Below the pieces are notes generated by a model. It searched no databases, was not told where the DNA came from, and saw only the letters and a list, made by a program, of their open reading frames with translations. This document shows, piece after piece, positions 28,325 through 37,258 of a stretch of DNA of 64,000 nucleotides (within the stretch, counting starts at the first letter, position 1; the number at the start of each line of letters is the position of its first letter). This stretch comes from Lentisphaerota bacterium (GTDB lineage Bacteria > Verrucomicrobiota > Lentisphaeria > Victivallales > Victivallaceae). The translations under genes and the position numbers were made by a program. The stretch lies in NCBI GenBank assembly GCA_024225035.1, contig JAAEMX010000025.1, positions 1 through 64,000 on the forward strand, read 5' to 3'.

Positions 28325-28943
28325 ATATTACGATTTGTATTTATTTTAGGACAGTATTTTCCTGTCACTCGCTAATTTGAGAATAATGCGGATTTATTTG
28401 GCTTCATTTTGAACAGAAGTAATTAATATTATTTTTAAATACGCAGAATTGTGTGTATATAGACTTGTTTTCGGTATTATTGGTTCTGCGTTTGAGGAGA
28501 GATTATATTCTTTATAGTGATAATTATATTCTTTATAGGAATGAATTGTTTAATGAAATTATTAATAATTGTTGCTTGTGATAATTAGTAATATTAACGG
28601 CATTTATAAATTATGGAGAATGTTTATCGTGTATATATTGTCCTCGCGAATACATTCTATTTGTATAAAGAAAAGAATTTTTCAAAACTTGTTGAAAAAA
28701 ATATAATATGGGATTTTATATTATAATTGAAAATTCTTTAATCGAACCAGTAGCAGATTATCGTCTGAACTGCAAAATACTACGGTACAGCAAAATTATT
28801 TCGAAACTTATCTCATTTGCAAAATAATAGGAAATCAACACAGTCCCTGATGCTAAACCCAATTTTTATTTAGTAAGTGGCAAGGGCTGCCGTTGTTATT
28901 TTAAATATATTGATAAGAGGCGTAATCAGAGGAGAATAGTATT
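28325..28943. other. AT-rich intergenic region with a 16-bp direct repeat
   Basis: Some 620 bases, strongly AT-rich, between divergent genes. It contains ATTATATTCTTTATAG twice (28502-28517 and 28523-28538). No ORF, tRNA or clear hairpin. The last 40 bases supply the GGAGAAT Shine-Dalgarno of the kinase-like gene. Confidence 0.45.
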
Positions 28944-30281
28944 GTGGACAGATATTCAAAGAAATATGTGAGGGATGCCATTGTTCATGGTAACCCTATA
29001 GTAGCTTTTTGCTGGGCCGCAGCGAGCTATATAAGAGTTCGTGAAGGATGGCTCAGAAATAATACAGTAAAAAATTATGGCTGGCGCGGCGGTTGGAAAA
29101 GCGGTAAGCTTTTCTTTAATAAAACTAAGACTCAACGAAATGTGAATACAGTCAGAAGTATTGTAGATTTTTCGCTAACAAGTATTGGTTCAAATGGTTT
29201 TAATATTGATGGGTTTAAGCATCATGTACGTCTTGCACAAAGGCAGCTGACTAAAAAGGGGCGCGGAAACCTTCTGGTGAGTATGCTTATGGACACAGTG
29301 AAAGCAAAAGATCTTGCTCGCTTTACTCCTGGGCAGGTAAAAAAACTTAAAATATATACAGACACGGATCTATATAACAGGCTCACTAATAATAACACTT
29401 ACAGGGGTTATGTATATGATTTAAATCGTAAAAGATATGATGATAATAACCTTTATCTAAAGTCTGGCAATTTATATAGAGGGCATAAAGAAATATCAAG
29501 TGGTTCGTATGGTGACGTTCACAGGCTTAGAAATATTGATACTCACGGCTATGACTTAGTTATGAAAGTAATGGAGTCTGATGGAGATATGAGTAGGAGC
29601 AACAGGTTTGAGTCTCCTGCTTTTAATCCTCTGGTAGCCAATGGCAATGTTGAAATTGCTGCGAGGAGAGAAGGAACTTTATTTAATGAAGTTCTTAATA
29701 CCTTGGGAATTGATATCTTATTGCATGATACGTTTGATGCTGATTATTATCCGGAAAGTGGAGATCATAAAATAATAATGCCGTATATTAGAGGATACAC
29801 CCTGCTAAATACGATTAATAGAACTCGGGCATCCAGGTTTGACCAATATGATTGTTTTGACCAGATACTGCAGTTTTTATTTATGATGCATAGTATGTGC
29901 AGGATTACTCATAATGACCTTCATTTGAATAATATTTTTATTCTTAACTCAAATTCTTTTATTCCATTTTTTATTGATTTTGGTTATGGCAAAAAGCATG
30001 AGAACGTTGATCCGGCAGGAACATCTCAAGCCGATATAGAGTTCCGTAAAGCTGTAATCATAGATATTGCCTGGATTATTGTTGATATATTGCATTGCAG
30101 GGAGATTAGGAATAACCGTTCCAGTGAAAATCTGCATTTTAAGAAGTTGGTTGCGGAGTACCCAACACTTAAAAACTGGATTTATCCGTTCCGAATTGAC
30201 ATAACGGAACTGATTCGCCGTACAAACTTACTCCTGGATAACAGAAGGCGTAAATTATATCACAGGGTAGTATGGCCTTAA
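28944..30281 (+). CDS. Orphan protein-kinase-fold protein
   Basis: 445 residues starting with GTG after AGAGGAGAATAG. Residues about 180-400 form a protein-kinase-like domain: glycine loop SSGSYGDV (186-191), Lys208 (LVMKVME), hinge IIMPYIRGYTLL, catalytic loop THNDLHLNNIFI (His323, Asp325, Asn330) and DFG at 345-347. All the key ATP, metal and catalytic residues are present, so activity is plausible. The N-terminal 180 residues are basic and aromatic and unrecognised. No membrane anchor and no PASTA or sensor domain, unlike ordinary bacterial Hanks kinases. No operon partner is evident. It could be a toxin, effector or defence kinase; unproven. Confidence 0.7.
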   Translation: MDRYSKKYVRDAIVHGNPIVAFCWAAASYIRVREGWLRNNTVKNYGWRGGWKSGKLFFNKTKTQRNVNTVRSIVDFSLTSIGSNGFNIDGFKHHVRLAQRQLTKKGRGNLLVSMLMDTVKAKDLARFTPGQVKKLKIYTDTDLYNRLTNNNTYRGYVYDLNRKRYDDNNLYLKSGNLYRGHKEISSGSYGDVHRLRNIDTHGYDLVMKVMESDGDMSRSNRFESPAFNPLVANGNVEIAARREGTLFNEVLNTLGIDILLHDTFDADYYPESGDHKIIMPYIRGYTLLNTINRTRASRFDQYDCFDQILQFLFMMHSMCRITHNDLHLNNIFILNSNSFIPFFIDFGYGKKHENVDPAGTSQADIEFRKAVIIDIAWIIVDILHCREIRNNRSSENLHFKKLVAEYPTLKNWIYPFRIDITELIRRTNLLLDNRRRKLYHRVVWP

Positions 30282-31019
30282 AAGCTCTTGGCGCAATTAA
30301 ATATGATTAGGCTACCAGTTAATGTCATCGCTTAATGAAGTCCGATAAAGACTAATTGCTGGAGAGTTTTCTGCAGATTTATTTGTTTACTTTAACAAAG
30401 TGTATCATTTTTATTTATTTTCTCATTATTTAAAGAGAGTGTATGTGTTAACAGGATAATGTGTTAACAGGATAATGTGTGTACAGGATAATGTGTGTAC
30501 ATTGTGTAATGTCTTTATGTACAGTTTCTTATATGCATATATTCTGGGTTTTTAACTTGCCTTGTATTCTTTTTACGAATTATTCCATTCAAAATATAAA
30601 TACACAAAGGAGCAATATGAAAGAACATGTGAATAGGATTGTGTTACTAATCACTAAATCGCTTTAATTGGTTTTGTGAATTGCGTGTTAGTTAATCGGG
30701 ATATTGTTAAGTGTGTTGCTGGTAACTTAGAGAGCGTAACGTGTTCAGATTATTTGTGCTGATAAGCGTTATAAATAAAAGTTGATACTAACTAATAAGA
30801 TTATTTTTAATGGTGGATTGCCTGATATCGGGTAAATATAACTTAGTAGTCATGGCTTTCACAGAGCACCTGTAATTGCATTTTTCTTAAGAAAATCATC
30901 CATAAATGTAAGGTATATGGAAGGGATGATTTAAGAGAATATTTGTTATGTTAAAATCTCTAATATTTTGTGATTGTTCTATATATAAAAATAAGTTTTT
31001 CAGGAGTTAGTTAATTATT
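30282..31019. other. Long non-coding AT-rich stretch
   Basis: About 740 bases with no supported gene. A small open frame at 30479-30667 has no Shine-Dalgarno and a biased composition and is rejected. The only structure is the tandem 16-bp repeat listed separately. The end supplies CAGGAG ahead of the decayed paralogue. Confidence 0.45.
30445..30510 (+). repeat. 16-bp tandem repeat, about 3.5 copies
   Basis: GTGTTAACAGGATAAT at 30445-30460 and 30461-30476, then GTGTGTACAGGATAAT at 30477-30492, then a degenerate partial copy beginning GTGTGTACATTG. Each unit contains a small palindrome (TGTTAACA or TGTACA), so it could be a set of binding sites or a slippage minisatellite. Confidence 0.8.
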
Positions 31020-31771
31020 ATGAGAATATGTGATCCCAATGCAAACTTTGATGAATTGAAAAGAGGAATTGATAGATTAGTAACCCCAAATAGTAGATAT
31101 ATAAATGAGTTTGTACGATACTCAAGTAAGCGTAATGCTTTATATTTTCATGAAGGGATGGGAAATATTTTTAATAAGTATAAGTAGGGAGAGTAAATAC
31201 AAGGCCGGTGCAAGAAAAGTCATAGGCATACTGCTCAATAAAATGGAGCAAATTGTCAGAGATGAAAAAATGTGGCCCTCTAGCCCCTAGAGGAGCAGTT
31301 GTTATAGCACGAAATAGGCAAAGCAGAAGTGGAATTCGATTTGTTTTAGAGTTATTAAACTATGTGAAACAAAATAACTTGACTAAGAGAAAAATCACTA
31401 TTATTGATGAAGTTGAGGACAGGTTAAACTATAAAAATGTCATAACAGGCTACCAAAAACTAGAATGGCCAGGTATAAATTTGGTATATTATAGCGATAT
31501 GTATCGCAAGAGAGAAATTAAATCATGTAGTTTTTGGAATGATGGCAATTATATAATGAGAGATGCAAAAGTGGTTTCAGCTCTTTCTTTTAATATACCA
31601 GAAGCTAATAATACTATAGCGGAAAATATTGTTTGGAACTGTAGGTATGATGGATTAAATTTTATAATTCTTAATGATAAACATCTTACGTCACAACGGA
31701 ATAGCGAAAAACTATATACCTACATTGGCAGACAGTTTACAGTGAGATCATGCATCTTCATTGATGCTTAA
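31020..31771 (+). pseudogene. Decayed paralogue of the 32149-33288 protein
   Basis: Three fragments in three frames match the intact downstream gene in order. 31020-31187 (55 residues, MRICDPNANFDELKRGIDRL, LYFHEGMGNIFNK) equals its N-terminus and ends at TAG. After an internal loss of about 50 residues, 31196-31280 reads YKAGARKVIGILLNKMEQ. Then 31253-31771 reads APRGAVVIARNRQ, ITIIDEVEDR, VYYSDMYRKREIKSCSFWNDG and SCIFIDA, stopping about 30 residues early. The frame changes, deletion and stops make it a true pseudogene rather than a single error. A working fragment from 31253 cannot be excluded. Confidence 0.85.
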
Positions 31772-32148
31772 GAAACTTCTAATGCAAAAAAATTAATTGT
31801 TGGCGGGAGACGCCGTGTTTCTTATACATTAAAGTGGCTTGCACTTCACTGATTTTATTGCTGAGAGTTAAATCATTACTGCTTTTACTTGCGAAAAGCA
31901 GTAATGATGTTTGCTTCATACACCTTACCATTATGCTTCGGTTTTGTTGAATTCATATTTTGGGGATTTTAGGGATTTTTTTCGCAATACATTTCTTTAA
32001 CGAATAGAATCATTTAGAAAAGGAATACAGAAGGCCTTGGAATGAATGAACATATATGATGAGCTAGTGCACTAATACTTATGTGGAATAAACTATAGAA
32101 TAGTAGCTTTACTATTTAGATTAAAGTATACAAAAGGAAATTTTCATA
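31772..32148. other. Intergenic region with a 15-bp inverted repeat
   Basis: Between the pseudogene and its intact copy. A perfect 15-bp stem (31872-31886 with 31894-31908) around a seven-base loop is present without a following T-run. The rest is AT-rich with no gene; AAAGGAAAT precedes the next ATG. Confidence 0.6.
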
Positions 32149-33288
32149 ATGGCAAAAATTTGCGATTTACCAACTGATTTTAAAACGCTATACGATGGAA
32201 TTGACAGTCTGTTAAAAAATAACCCCAAGTTTATGAATAGTCATGTGCGCTATGACTCTGTAAAAGGAGAACAGTTATATTTCCATGAAGGCTGGGGAAA
32301 TATATTTAATAAACATAACAGAGGTTATAAACGTAAAAAAGGTTTTTTAAAGGTAAAAGAAATATTCAACAGCGAAATTCAGGGAATCGGCTCATCTTTA
32401 CAAAGAGAGTCGCTTATAAAAAGTATCAGTAAGTATGATTCTAATGCGGCTATAAAAGGACATGAGTTATTGCTGGCATGTAAAATTTTTGATAGTCAAA
32501 AAAAGCTTCTTTTAAATAATTGGAGTTCCAAAAAATATCAAAGTAATAATATCATAGTAGCCCGAGATGTTTGTGGGGAAATATATAAAAAAATATTTAA
32601 GAGAAGTGATGTTATTATAATATCCCATTGTAACGAAAATGGTTGGAGTAATGGGATGCATTTCCTTTTGGAATTTATATCTTATATAAAAAACAAACAA
32701 AAAAAGTTTCAACAGATTACTGTTTTTGATGAAGTTCAAGCTATGACTGATGATAGCTTAGGTGGTATAGATTATACAAATGTTATAGATGCCACTGTGA
32801 ATTTTCGCTCAATAGTATCCAGATGGCATTTCTATTGTGATATGTTTGATAAAAATGAAATACGCAAAGCAGGTTTTTTTAGTGATAAGAAAATAAAATT
32901 CATGTATGAAAATCTTTCTGCAGAAAAGTCTTTACCTAAAGGTCAGGTCAGTTTTTGTTCCAATGGTATGACAACGCATGAAAAGAGAATGAATACTAAC
33001 AGAGCTATTAGTGATCATATTATAAACTTATGTCCAGTTGTTGGGAAATACTTTGTTCTTCTTAACCGTAAACATTTTCATGGGTGTTACTGTAAAGACA
33101 ACCTGCTACATTTTCCACTAGGTAGAAAGTTAATTGAAAAGGGTAAACGTATTAGCATAATTGATGCTTCCAAGTCAATTTTGGGACGAGAATTCAGGAT
33201 TCACGACAGGCATAGTGGTTTTTACTATAGATTAAACTGGCCCAAGCTTAATGAATTCGATTCTAAACTTTTTAATAGTTATTACTAG
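32149..33288 (+). CDS. Unrecognised 379-residue protein, intact member of a locally duplicated family
   Basis: No family recognised. No signal peptide or membrane span; basic and rich in Lys, Asn and Phe. Conserved blocks shared with the decayed neighbour are YFHEGWGNIFNK (about 44-55), an acidic strand ITVFDEVQ (about 190) preceded by a hydrophobic helix with GMHFLLEFISYIK, FYCDMFDKNEIRKAGFFSD (about 226), and ISIIDAS near the C-terminus. The buried strand ending in DEV resembles a Walker B or Rossmann acidic strand, but no P-loop is seen. Conservation of these blocks despite decay elsewhere marks them as functionally important. AT-rich codon use suggests acquired DNA. Confidence 0.65.
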   Translation: MAKICDLPTDFKTLYDGIDSLLKNNPKFMNSHVRYDSVKGEQLYFHEGWGNIFNKHNRGYKRKKGFLKVKEIFNSEIQGIGSSLQRESLIKSISKYDSNAAIKGHELLLACKIFDSQKKLLLNNWSSKKYQSNNIIVARDVCGEIYKKIFKRSDVIIISHCNENGWSNGMHFLLEFISYIKNKQKKFQQITVFDEVQAMTDDSLGGIDYTNVIDATVNFRSIVSRWHFYCDMFDKNEIRKAGFFSDKKIKFMYENLSAEKSLPKGQVSFCSNGMTTHEKRMNTNRAISDHIINLCPVVGKYFVLLNRKHFHGCYCKDNLLHFPLGRKLIEKGKRISIIDASKSILGREFRIHDRHSGFYYRLNWPKLNEFDSKLFNSYY

Positions 33289-33314
33289 AATATAATGAAA
33301 ATGTAATTTACATA

Positions 33315-33465
33315 TAAAAAAAATCTCCCGATTGGACATCGGGAGATTAGCAAAAGGAGGAGAGAGAGGAAACATTCTTCCTCAGTAGACTCCAACTTTT
33401 CTTGAAAAGTTCAATCTTTAAGCTCAAATTTCTGGCATTTTAACATATTTCGATATCTATCGATA
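33315..33465 (-). ncRNA. Candidate small RNA or 3' UTR with strong minus-strand terminator
   Basis: A perfect 11-bp GC-rich stem (33322-33332 with 33338-33348) followed on the minus strand by a U-run ends leftward transcription. Upstream of it on the minus strand is a pyrimidine-rich stretch complementary to AGGAGG (33355-33370) and another short stem (33394-33401 with 33404-33411). A TATAAT faces left at 33477-33472. A 150-nt sRNA with an anti-Shine-Dalgarno segment, or simply the 3' UTR of the membrane-protein gene, would both fit. Confidence 0.4.
33322..33348 (-). terminator. Rho-independent terminator, minus strand
   Basis: AATCTCCCGAT-TGGAC-ATCGGGAGATT is a perfect 11-bp hairpin; the A7 to its left reads as U7 on the minus strand. 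It can also act behind the 32149-33288 gene, but there is no T-run on that side. Confidence 0.85.
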
Positions 33466-33565
33466 GTCTTAATTATACTGTTATTATGCTTTAAGTATAA
33501 CGACTATAGTATATTAGCTGAAAAGATGTTTTGTTTTGAAACTTATGAGTATTATGTGAATAAGC

Positions 33566-33874
33566 TTAGAATATTTTGTCGAAGGCGTACACTATACCGA
33601 ATGCAGCAATATATCCAAAAAACCTTGCTACGACTACTGAAAGAATGATATCCGGCCAGATCCGATCCGCATTAGTGAGTTTGTATAGTAAATAACCCAT
33701 TAAGACTATAGACGCAATCCCGCCGACAAATGGGATATAGCTGACTATTGAGCATGCCGCTGCAACTAATAACATTCCTAAGAAAGTCCCGTGCAGTTTT
33801 GTTAGCTTTATTCCGGCATATAAACATAAGGCTTGAATAATAGTTACAGCGATAAAAGTAATGACATAAATCAT
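33566..33874 (-). CDS. Small integral membrane protein
   Basis: 102 residues with about four hydrophobic segments (residues 1-20, 30-50, 54-66 and 78-98) joined by short polar loops (KLTKLHG, KLTNADRIWPD). No family recognised; topology suggests an inner-membrane protein of the type often annotated as hypothetical. Shine-Dalgarno-like AAAGGAGAATC precedes the ATG. It may end at the strong hairpin at 33322. Confidence 0.6.
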   Translation of the reverse strand: MIYVITFIAVTIIQALCLYAGIKLTKLHGTFLGMLLVAAACSIVSYIPFVGGIASIVLMGYLLYKLTNADRIWPDIILSVVVARFFGYIAAFGIVYAFDKIF

Positions 33875-34012
33875 TTTATGATTCTCCTTTTGCGTTAAGA
33901 ATATTATTTTCGACAGTCAATATATTTAATGTTAGGTTAACTAAAAATCAAGATATATTGTTAAATATTTTGATTTAATAATAATTTATTAAGAGTTAAA
34001 TAATTACTCTGC

Positions 34013-35122
34013 TTAAGGCTGTTTTTGTGCGCTGATATCCCTGTTTATTCCGTAGAAAAAAGTCTTTCCGGTTGTAGTTCTTGAGCTGTATATTCTTAAT
34101 TCAATCCACTTGGTTGAGCCGTTTTTATGTTTTATTTTTAGTTGATAAGTTCCGGGATTAAGGTATTGGTGATTTTGACTCAAGCCAAGCTTCTGTATGT
34201 CTTTATGGTCAATGATTGAGCGCCATCGCGACGGGTTGTTCTGGATTTCCGCAGCAGAATAGCCGGAAAGTTCGGCGACGCTTTCACTTATAAATTCATA
34301 TCTGTTTTCATCGGGAACCTCAATCCAGATAACATCTTCCAGATTGTTTATTATTTTTTTTAGAAGTTCGAGTTTTTCAAGGTTTTCAATAATGTCATTG
34401 ACATCCTTGATGCTTACCGCTATTTCCAGCACTTTGTCTTTAGCGTCAAAAATGGGCTCAATACAAATGAGCCCGTGTTTTTTGTGACAACTGCCCGGAA
34501 TGTGGATTTGCTCATCTACTATCGGCTTGCCGGTTTCAAAAACGCTGTTTTCCAAAGGGATGATTTCAGCTATTTCACGGCGCCCGAAGATGTCGATTGC
34601 CTGAGAACCGATTATATCTTCTGCTGTGTAGCCGGGAGGAAGCTGCTCCAGGAATTTATTATTAATTTTTCTAATGGCCCGCTTTCGATCTTTAATATAG
34701 ATGATTTCATTTATAGCATTGAATATAGATGTCAATCTATTTTTATTTTTGCTCAACGAGCGGTTGGCGGTTTCGAGCCGCCTGTTTTCGTTAACAATGT
34801 ATTTCAGGGATTTCAGTCCGGATGAGGAAATATCAGGATATTTTTGAATAATTTCCTTAAGTTCTTCAGACGCTTTAATTGAGTAAATACTTTCTTCAGC
34901 CAGATTTCTCTCGACATGTAAGTCATCATAGTCTGAGATTTCGCTGATTTTGCAGTTGTAAAGCTGGGCTAAGGCCAGCAGGTCTGTTTTAGAAGGAGTC
35001 CTTTTTTTATTTTCCCAATCAGATACGGTGCTGCGGGCTTTGTCCAAAAGCTTAGCTACCTTGGTGATAGTAAGTTTTTTAGCTTTGCGCAGCTGAATGA
35101 GTTTTTGAATATCTGTACCCAT
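34013..35122 (-). CDS. XRE-family regulator with two PAS domains
   Basis: 369 residues. An N-terminal Cro/C1 helix-turn-helix (LIQLRKAKKLTITKVAKLLDK then STVSDWENKKRTPS, about 10-60) is followed by a coiled linker and two PAS folds (about 125-235, with IKDRKRAIRKIN; and 245-365, with EYFE-type SESVAELSGYSAAEI and the closing GINRDISAQKQ). No kinase or output enzyme domain follows, so it is a ligand- or redox-sensing transcription factor. It is divergent from the 35287-37100 gene pair, which is a reasonable target. Confidence 0.85.
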   Translation of the reverse strand: MGTDIQKLIQLRKAKKLTITKVAKLLDKARSTVSDWENKKRTPSKTDLLALAQLYNCKISEISDYDDLHVERNLAEESIYSIKASEELKEIIQKYPDISSSGLKSLKYIVNENRRLETANRSLSKNKNRLTSIFNAINEIIYIKDRKRAIRKINNKFLEQLPPGYTAEDIIGSQAIDIFGRREIAEIIPLENSVFETGKPIVDEQIHIPGSCHKKHGLICIEPIFDAKDKVLEIAVSIKDVNDIIENLEKLELLKKIINNLEDVIWIEVPDENRYEFISESVAELSGYSAAEIQNNPSRWRSIIDHKDIQKLGLSQNHQYLNPGTYQLKIKHKNGSTKWIELRIYSSRTTTGKTFFYGINRDISAQKQP

Positions 35123-35286
35123 AATTATGCCTCTTTGTCTGAAAATTATACGCTAATAACAATATAAAGGTTTTTTGTCTTATTTTCATACATTGATTCT
35201 TCATAAAACTCTAAAAATCCAAAGTTTTTCTCTAAATCATGCATTCTAGTGTCCTTAGAGATAAATTGTTCTTACTGGAGAATATT

Positions 35287-36318
35287 ATGGCTGTAAAAGA
35301 AACTGGAGTAAGCTATTACGGAATATCTTACGCAGAGCACGCCCGCAAAGACTTTGCGGAAATGGTTGCTCATAACTGCACTGCTGTGCTGATCGCATTG
35401 ACAGAGTTTGATATTTTCTTCTGGAAACCTCAAATTCCCAAAATTGTTGACGAAGCGAAAAAGGCCGGCCTGAAAGTTTATCTTAATACTTGGGGGATAG
35501 GCAAGTTCTTCGGCGGTGAAGCTCCAAGTATTTTCCTGCAGGAATGCAGTATCGAAGACAGACAATTTACAGCCTTGACCGAAGAACCTTTGGCGGCGGC
35601 ATCGCCATCCTCTCCGGCTTTCAGAGAATATGTGTGGGGAATTATTGATGAACTGGCGCGCACTTGCAATGCGGATGGTTTTTTCTGGGATGAACCGCAT
35701 TACGCCATGCCTGTTTATCCGGTAGGCTACCAGAGTACTACGGACTTCACCTGCAGAAGCAAAATTACCCAGCGTGTTTTCAAAGATAAGTACGGGTATG
35801 AGATGCCGAAAGTGCTTACCGAGCAAGTCCGAAAGTTCAGGCATAATCAGGCAAATGAACTGCTTATAGAGTGCAGCCGTATAGCCAAATCACGTAATCC
35901 GGGTTTAGAGATAACCCAGTGCTCGCTTCCGGCGGATAATAACTATTATATGTCACAGCAGCGTGGCTTTGACGATTGGGATAAAATTGCATCCCGAGGT
36001 GATATCGATATTTTTTCCACGTCAATAATAACCGATTACACCGCCCCAATTGAAGTGCACCGGAAAATTGCTGAACAAACCGTTAAGCTTGCTAAAAAAT
36101 ATGGCAAAAAATCGCAGCGCTGGGTCATGAGTTATTTTGATTCACCTTCAAATCTTGATTTTATCAAAGACGTGGTAAAAGCTTATTCAGAAGAAGGTGT
36201 TGAGTCAATATTTTCCTGGACTTACAGAGCCGGGCAAGGAACGTTTTTATCAGCTCCCGAGCCGGAAAAAGTATGGGATGCTCTGGGGCAGGCCTATGGT
36301 GAAGTTTTAGAAAATTAA
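35287..36318 (+). CDS. TIM-barrel glycosidase-like hypothetical protein
   Basis: 343 residues from the ATG at 35287, which has CTGGAG upstream; the frame extends back to 35239 without support. No signal peptide. The order of motifs fits a beta/alpha barrel: VSYYGISY (strand 1), AVLIALTEFD, LKVYLNTWGIGKFFGG, GFFWDEPHY with an Asp-Glu pair at a strand end, ITQCSLP, and SIFSWTYRAGQG at strand 8. It resembles putative glycosidases acting on unusual sugars; no GH family can be assigned. The following SIS gene begins 32 bases downstream, so the two form an operon. Confidence 0.65.
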   Translation: MAVKETGVSYYGISYAEHARKDFAEMVAHNCTAVLIALTEFDIFFWKPQIPKIVDEAKKAGLKVYLNTWGIGKFFGGEAPSIFLQECSIEDRQFTALTEEPLAAASPSSPAFREYVWGIIDELARTCNADGFFWDEPHYAMPVYPVGYQSTTDFTCRSKITQRVFKDKYGYEMPKVLTEQVRKFRHNQANELLIECSRIAKSRNPGLEITQCSLPADNNYYMSQQRGFDDWDKIASRGDIDIFSTSIITDYTAPIEVHRKIAEQTVKLAKKYGKKSQRWVMSYFDSPSNLDFIKDVVKAYSEEGVESIFSWTYRAGQGTFLSAPEPEKVWDALGQAYGEVLEN

Positions 36319-36350
36319 TTTTAATTTATAATGCAACAATGGAGAAAATT

Positions 36351-37100
36351 ATGACTGATTTAAGATTTTTGGATAAGTTTAATGAACTTGCAAATAAATT
36401 TGAAGATAGACAACAGGATGTGCTTTTAGAGGCAGCCGAAGAGATGGCCCGTGCTACCATGGAGGATAGACTTATCTACCTCTTTGGTGGTGGCGGGCAT
36501 ACCTGCCTGGTTATGCAGGAGCTTTTCTGGCGTGCCGGCGGATTGGCTAACTTGTGTCCTATGATTGATTATTCCATCCATCCGGTAACTCCGGCGTACA
36601 TGTACCTCGGGCACGAAAGAATGCATGGCGTTGGAAGCCACATTGTTGATTATTATGGTGTGGAAAGCGGGGACGTTGTTGTAATTTTCCATAGTTATGG
36701 GTTTAATGCCCCGACCATTGACTGCGCGATGGAAGCCAAAAAACATGGAGCTACTGTTATAGGTGTTTCATCCTCCGACTGGCAGAATACTATACCGAAG
36801 GATTTTCCGATCAGGCATAAGTCCGGCAAGGGGCTCTTTGACATTGCTGATATTTGTATAGATAACTATGTCCCATACGGCGATACTGTTATTGAAGTTG
36901 AAGGTTTTGCCAAGCCGATTACTGGAATTTCAAGCACGATTGACTTTTATATCGCCCACCGCCTCGAAATGGAAACCGTTAAAGCCTGTGTCAAGAAAGG
37001 TTTCACCCCTCCGGTCTGGTCCAGTGCCAACATTCCTGACGGCGACCTTCAAAACAAAGAATTAAGAAATAAATATAATAGTAGAGTTAAAGCACTGTAA
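36351..37100 (+). CDS. SIS-domain sugar isomerase/phosphosugar-binding protein
   Basis: 249 residues with a SIS fold: an N-terminal helix, then IYLFGGGGHTCLVMQELFWRAGG, GDVVVIFHSYGFNAPTIDCAMEAKKHGATVIGVSSS, and the C-terminal helix. It belongs with the UPF0309/DUF2529-like SIS proteins of sugar catabolism. The start at 36351 is chosen because GGAG (36341-36344) precedes it; the upstream ATG at 36339 overlaps this Shine-Dalgarno. Forms an operon with the barrel protein; a common carbohydrate pathway is inferred. Confidence 0.82.
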   Translation: MTDLRFLDKFNELANKFEDRQQDVLLEAAEEMARATMEDRLIYLFGGGGHTCLVMQELFWRAGGLANLCPMIDYSIHPVTPAYMYLGHERMHGVGSHIVDYYGVESGDVVVIFHSYGFNAPTIDCAMEAKKHGATVIGVSSSDWQNTIPKDFPIRHKSGKGLFDIADICIDNYVPYGDTVIEVEGFAKPITGISSTIDFYIAHRLEMETVKACVKKGFTPPVWSSANIPDGDLQNKELRNKYNSRVKAL

Positions 37101-37119
37101 CCGTTCAGTGTTTCATGGT

Positions 37120-37162
37120 CTCAGCAGCCTGCAGGGGATCTCGGGTTGCTGAGGCTTCTTTA
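37120..37162 (+). terminator. Terminator of the barrel-SIS operon
   Basis: CTCAGCAGCC pairs with GGTTGCTGAG (37120-37129 with 37144-37153, one G-U pair) and is followed by GCTTCTTTATT. It is 20 bases past the SIS stop. Confidence 0.75.
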
Positions 37163-37258
37163 TTGCAAATGGATATTTTTCGAAAAGTACAGCTCCAATA
37201 ATCAGCATGGTAATATCATTACATCCTGCAGCTAGTCCAGCCTCACTAATTCTTTCCT

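Noticed and set aside
30445..30510. Possible CRISPR array
   Set aside because: Units are contiguous 16-mers with no spacers, and no cas genes are present in the window.
30479..30667. 62-residue plus-strand frame
   Set aside because: Starts within the tandem repeat, no Shine-Dalgarno, Cys/Ile-rich composition; taken as spurious.
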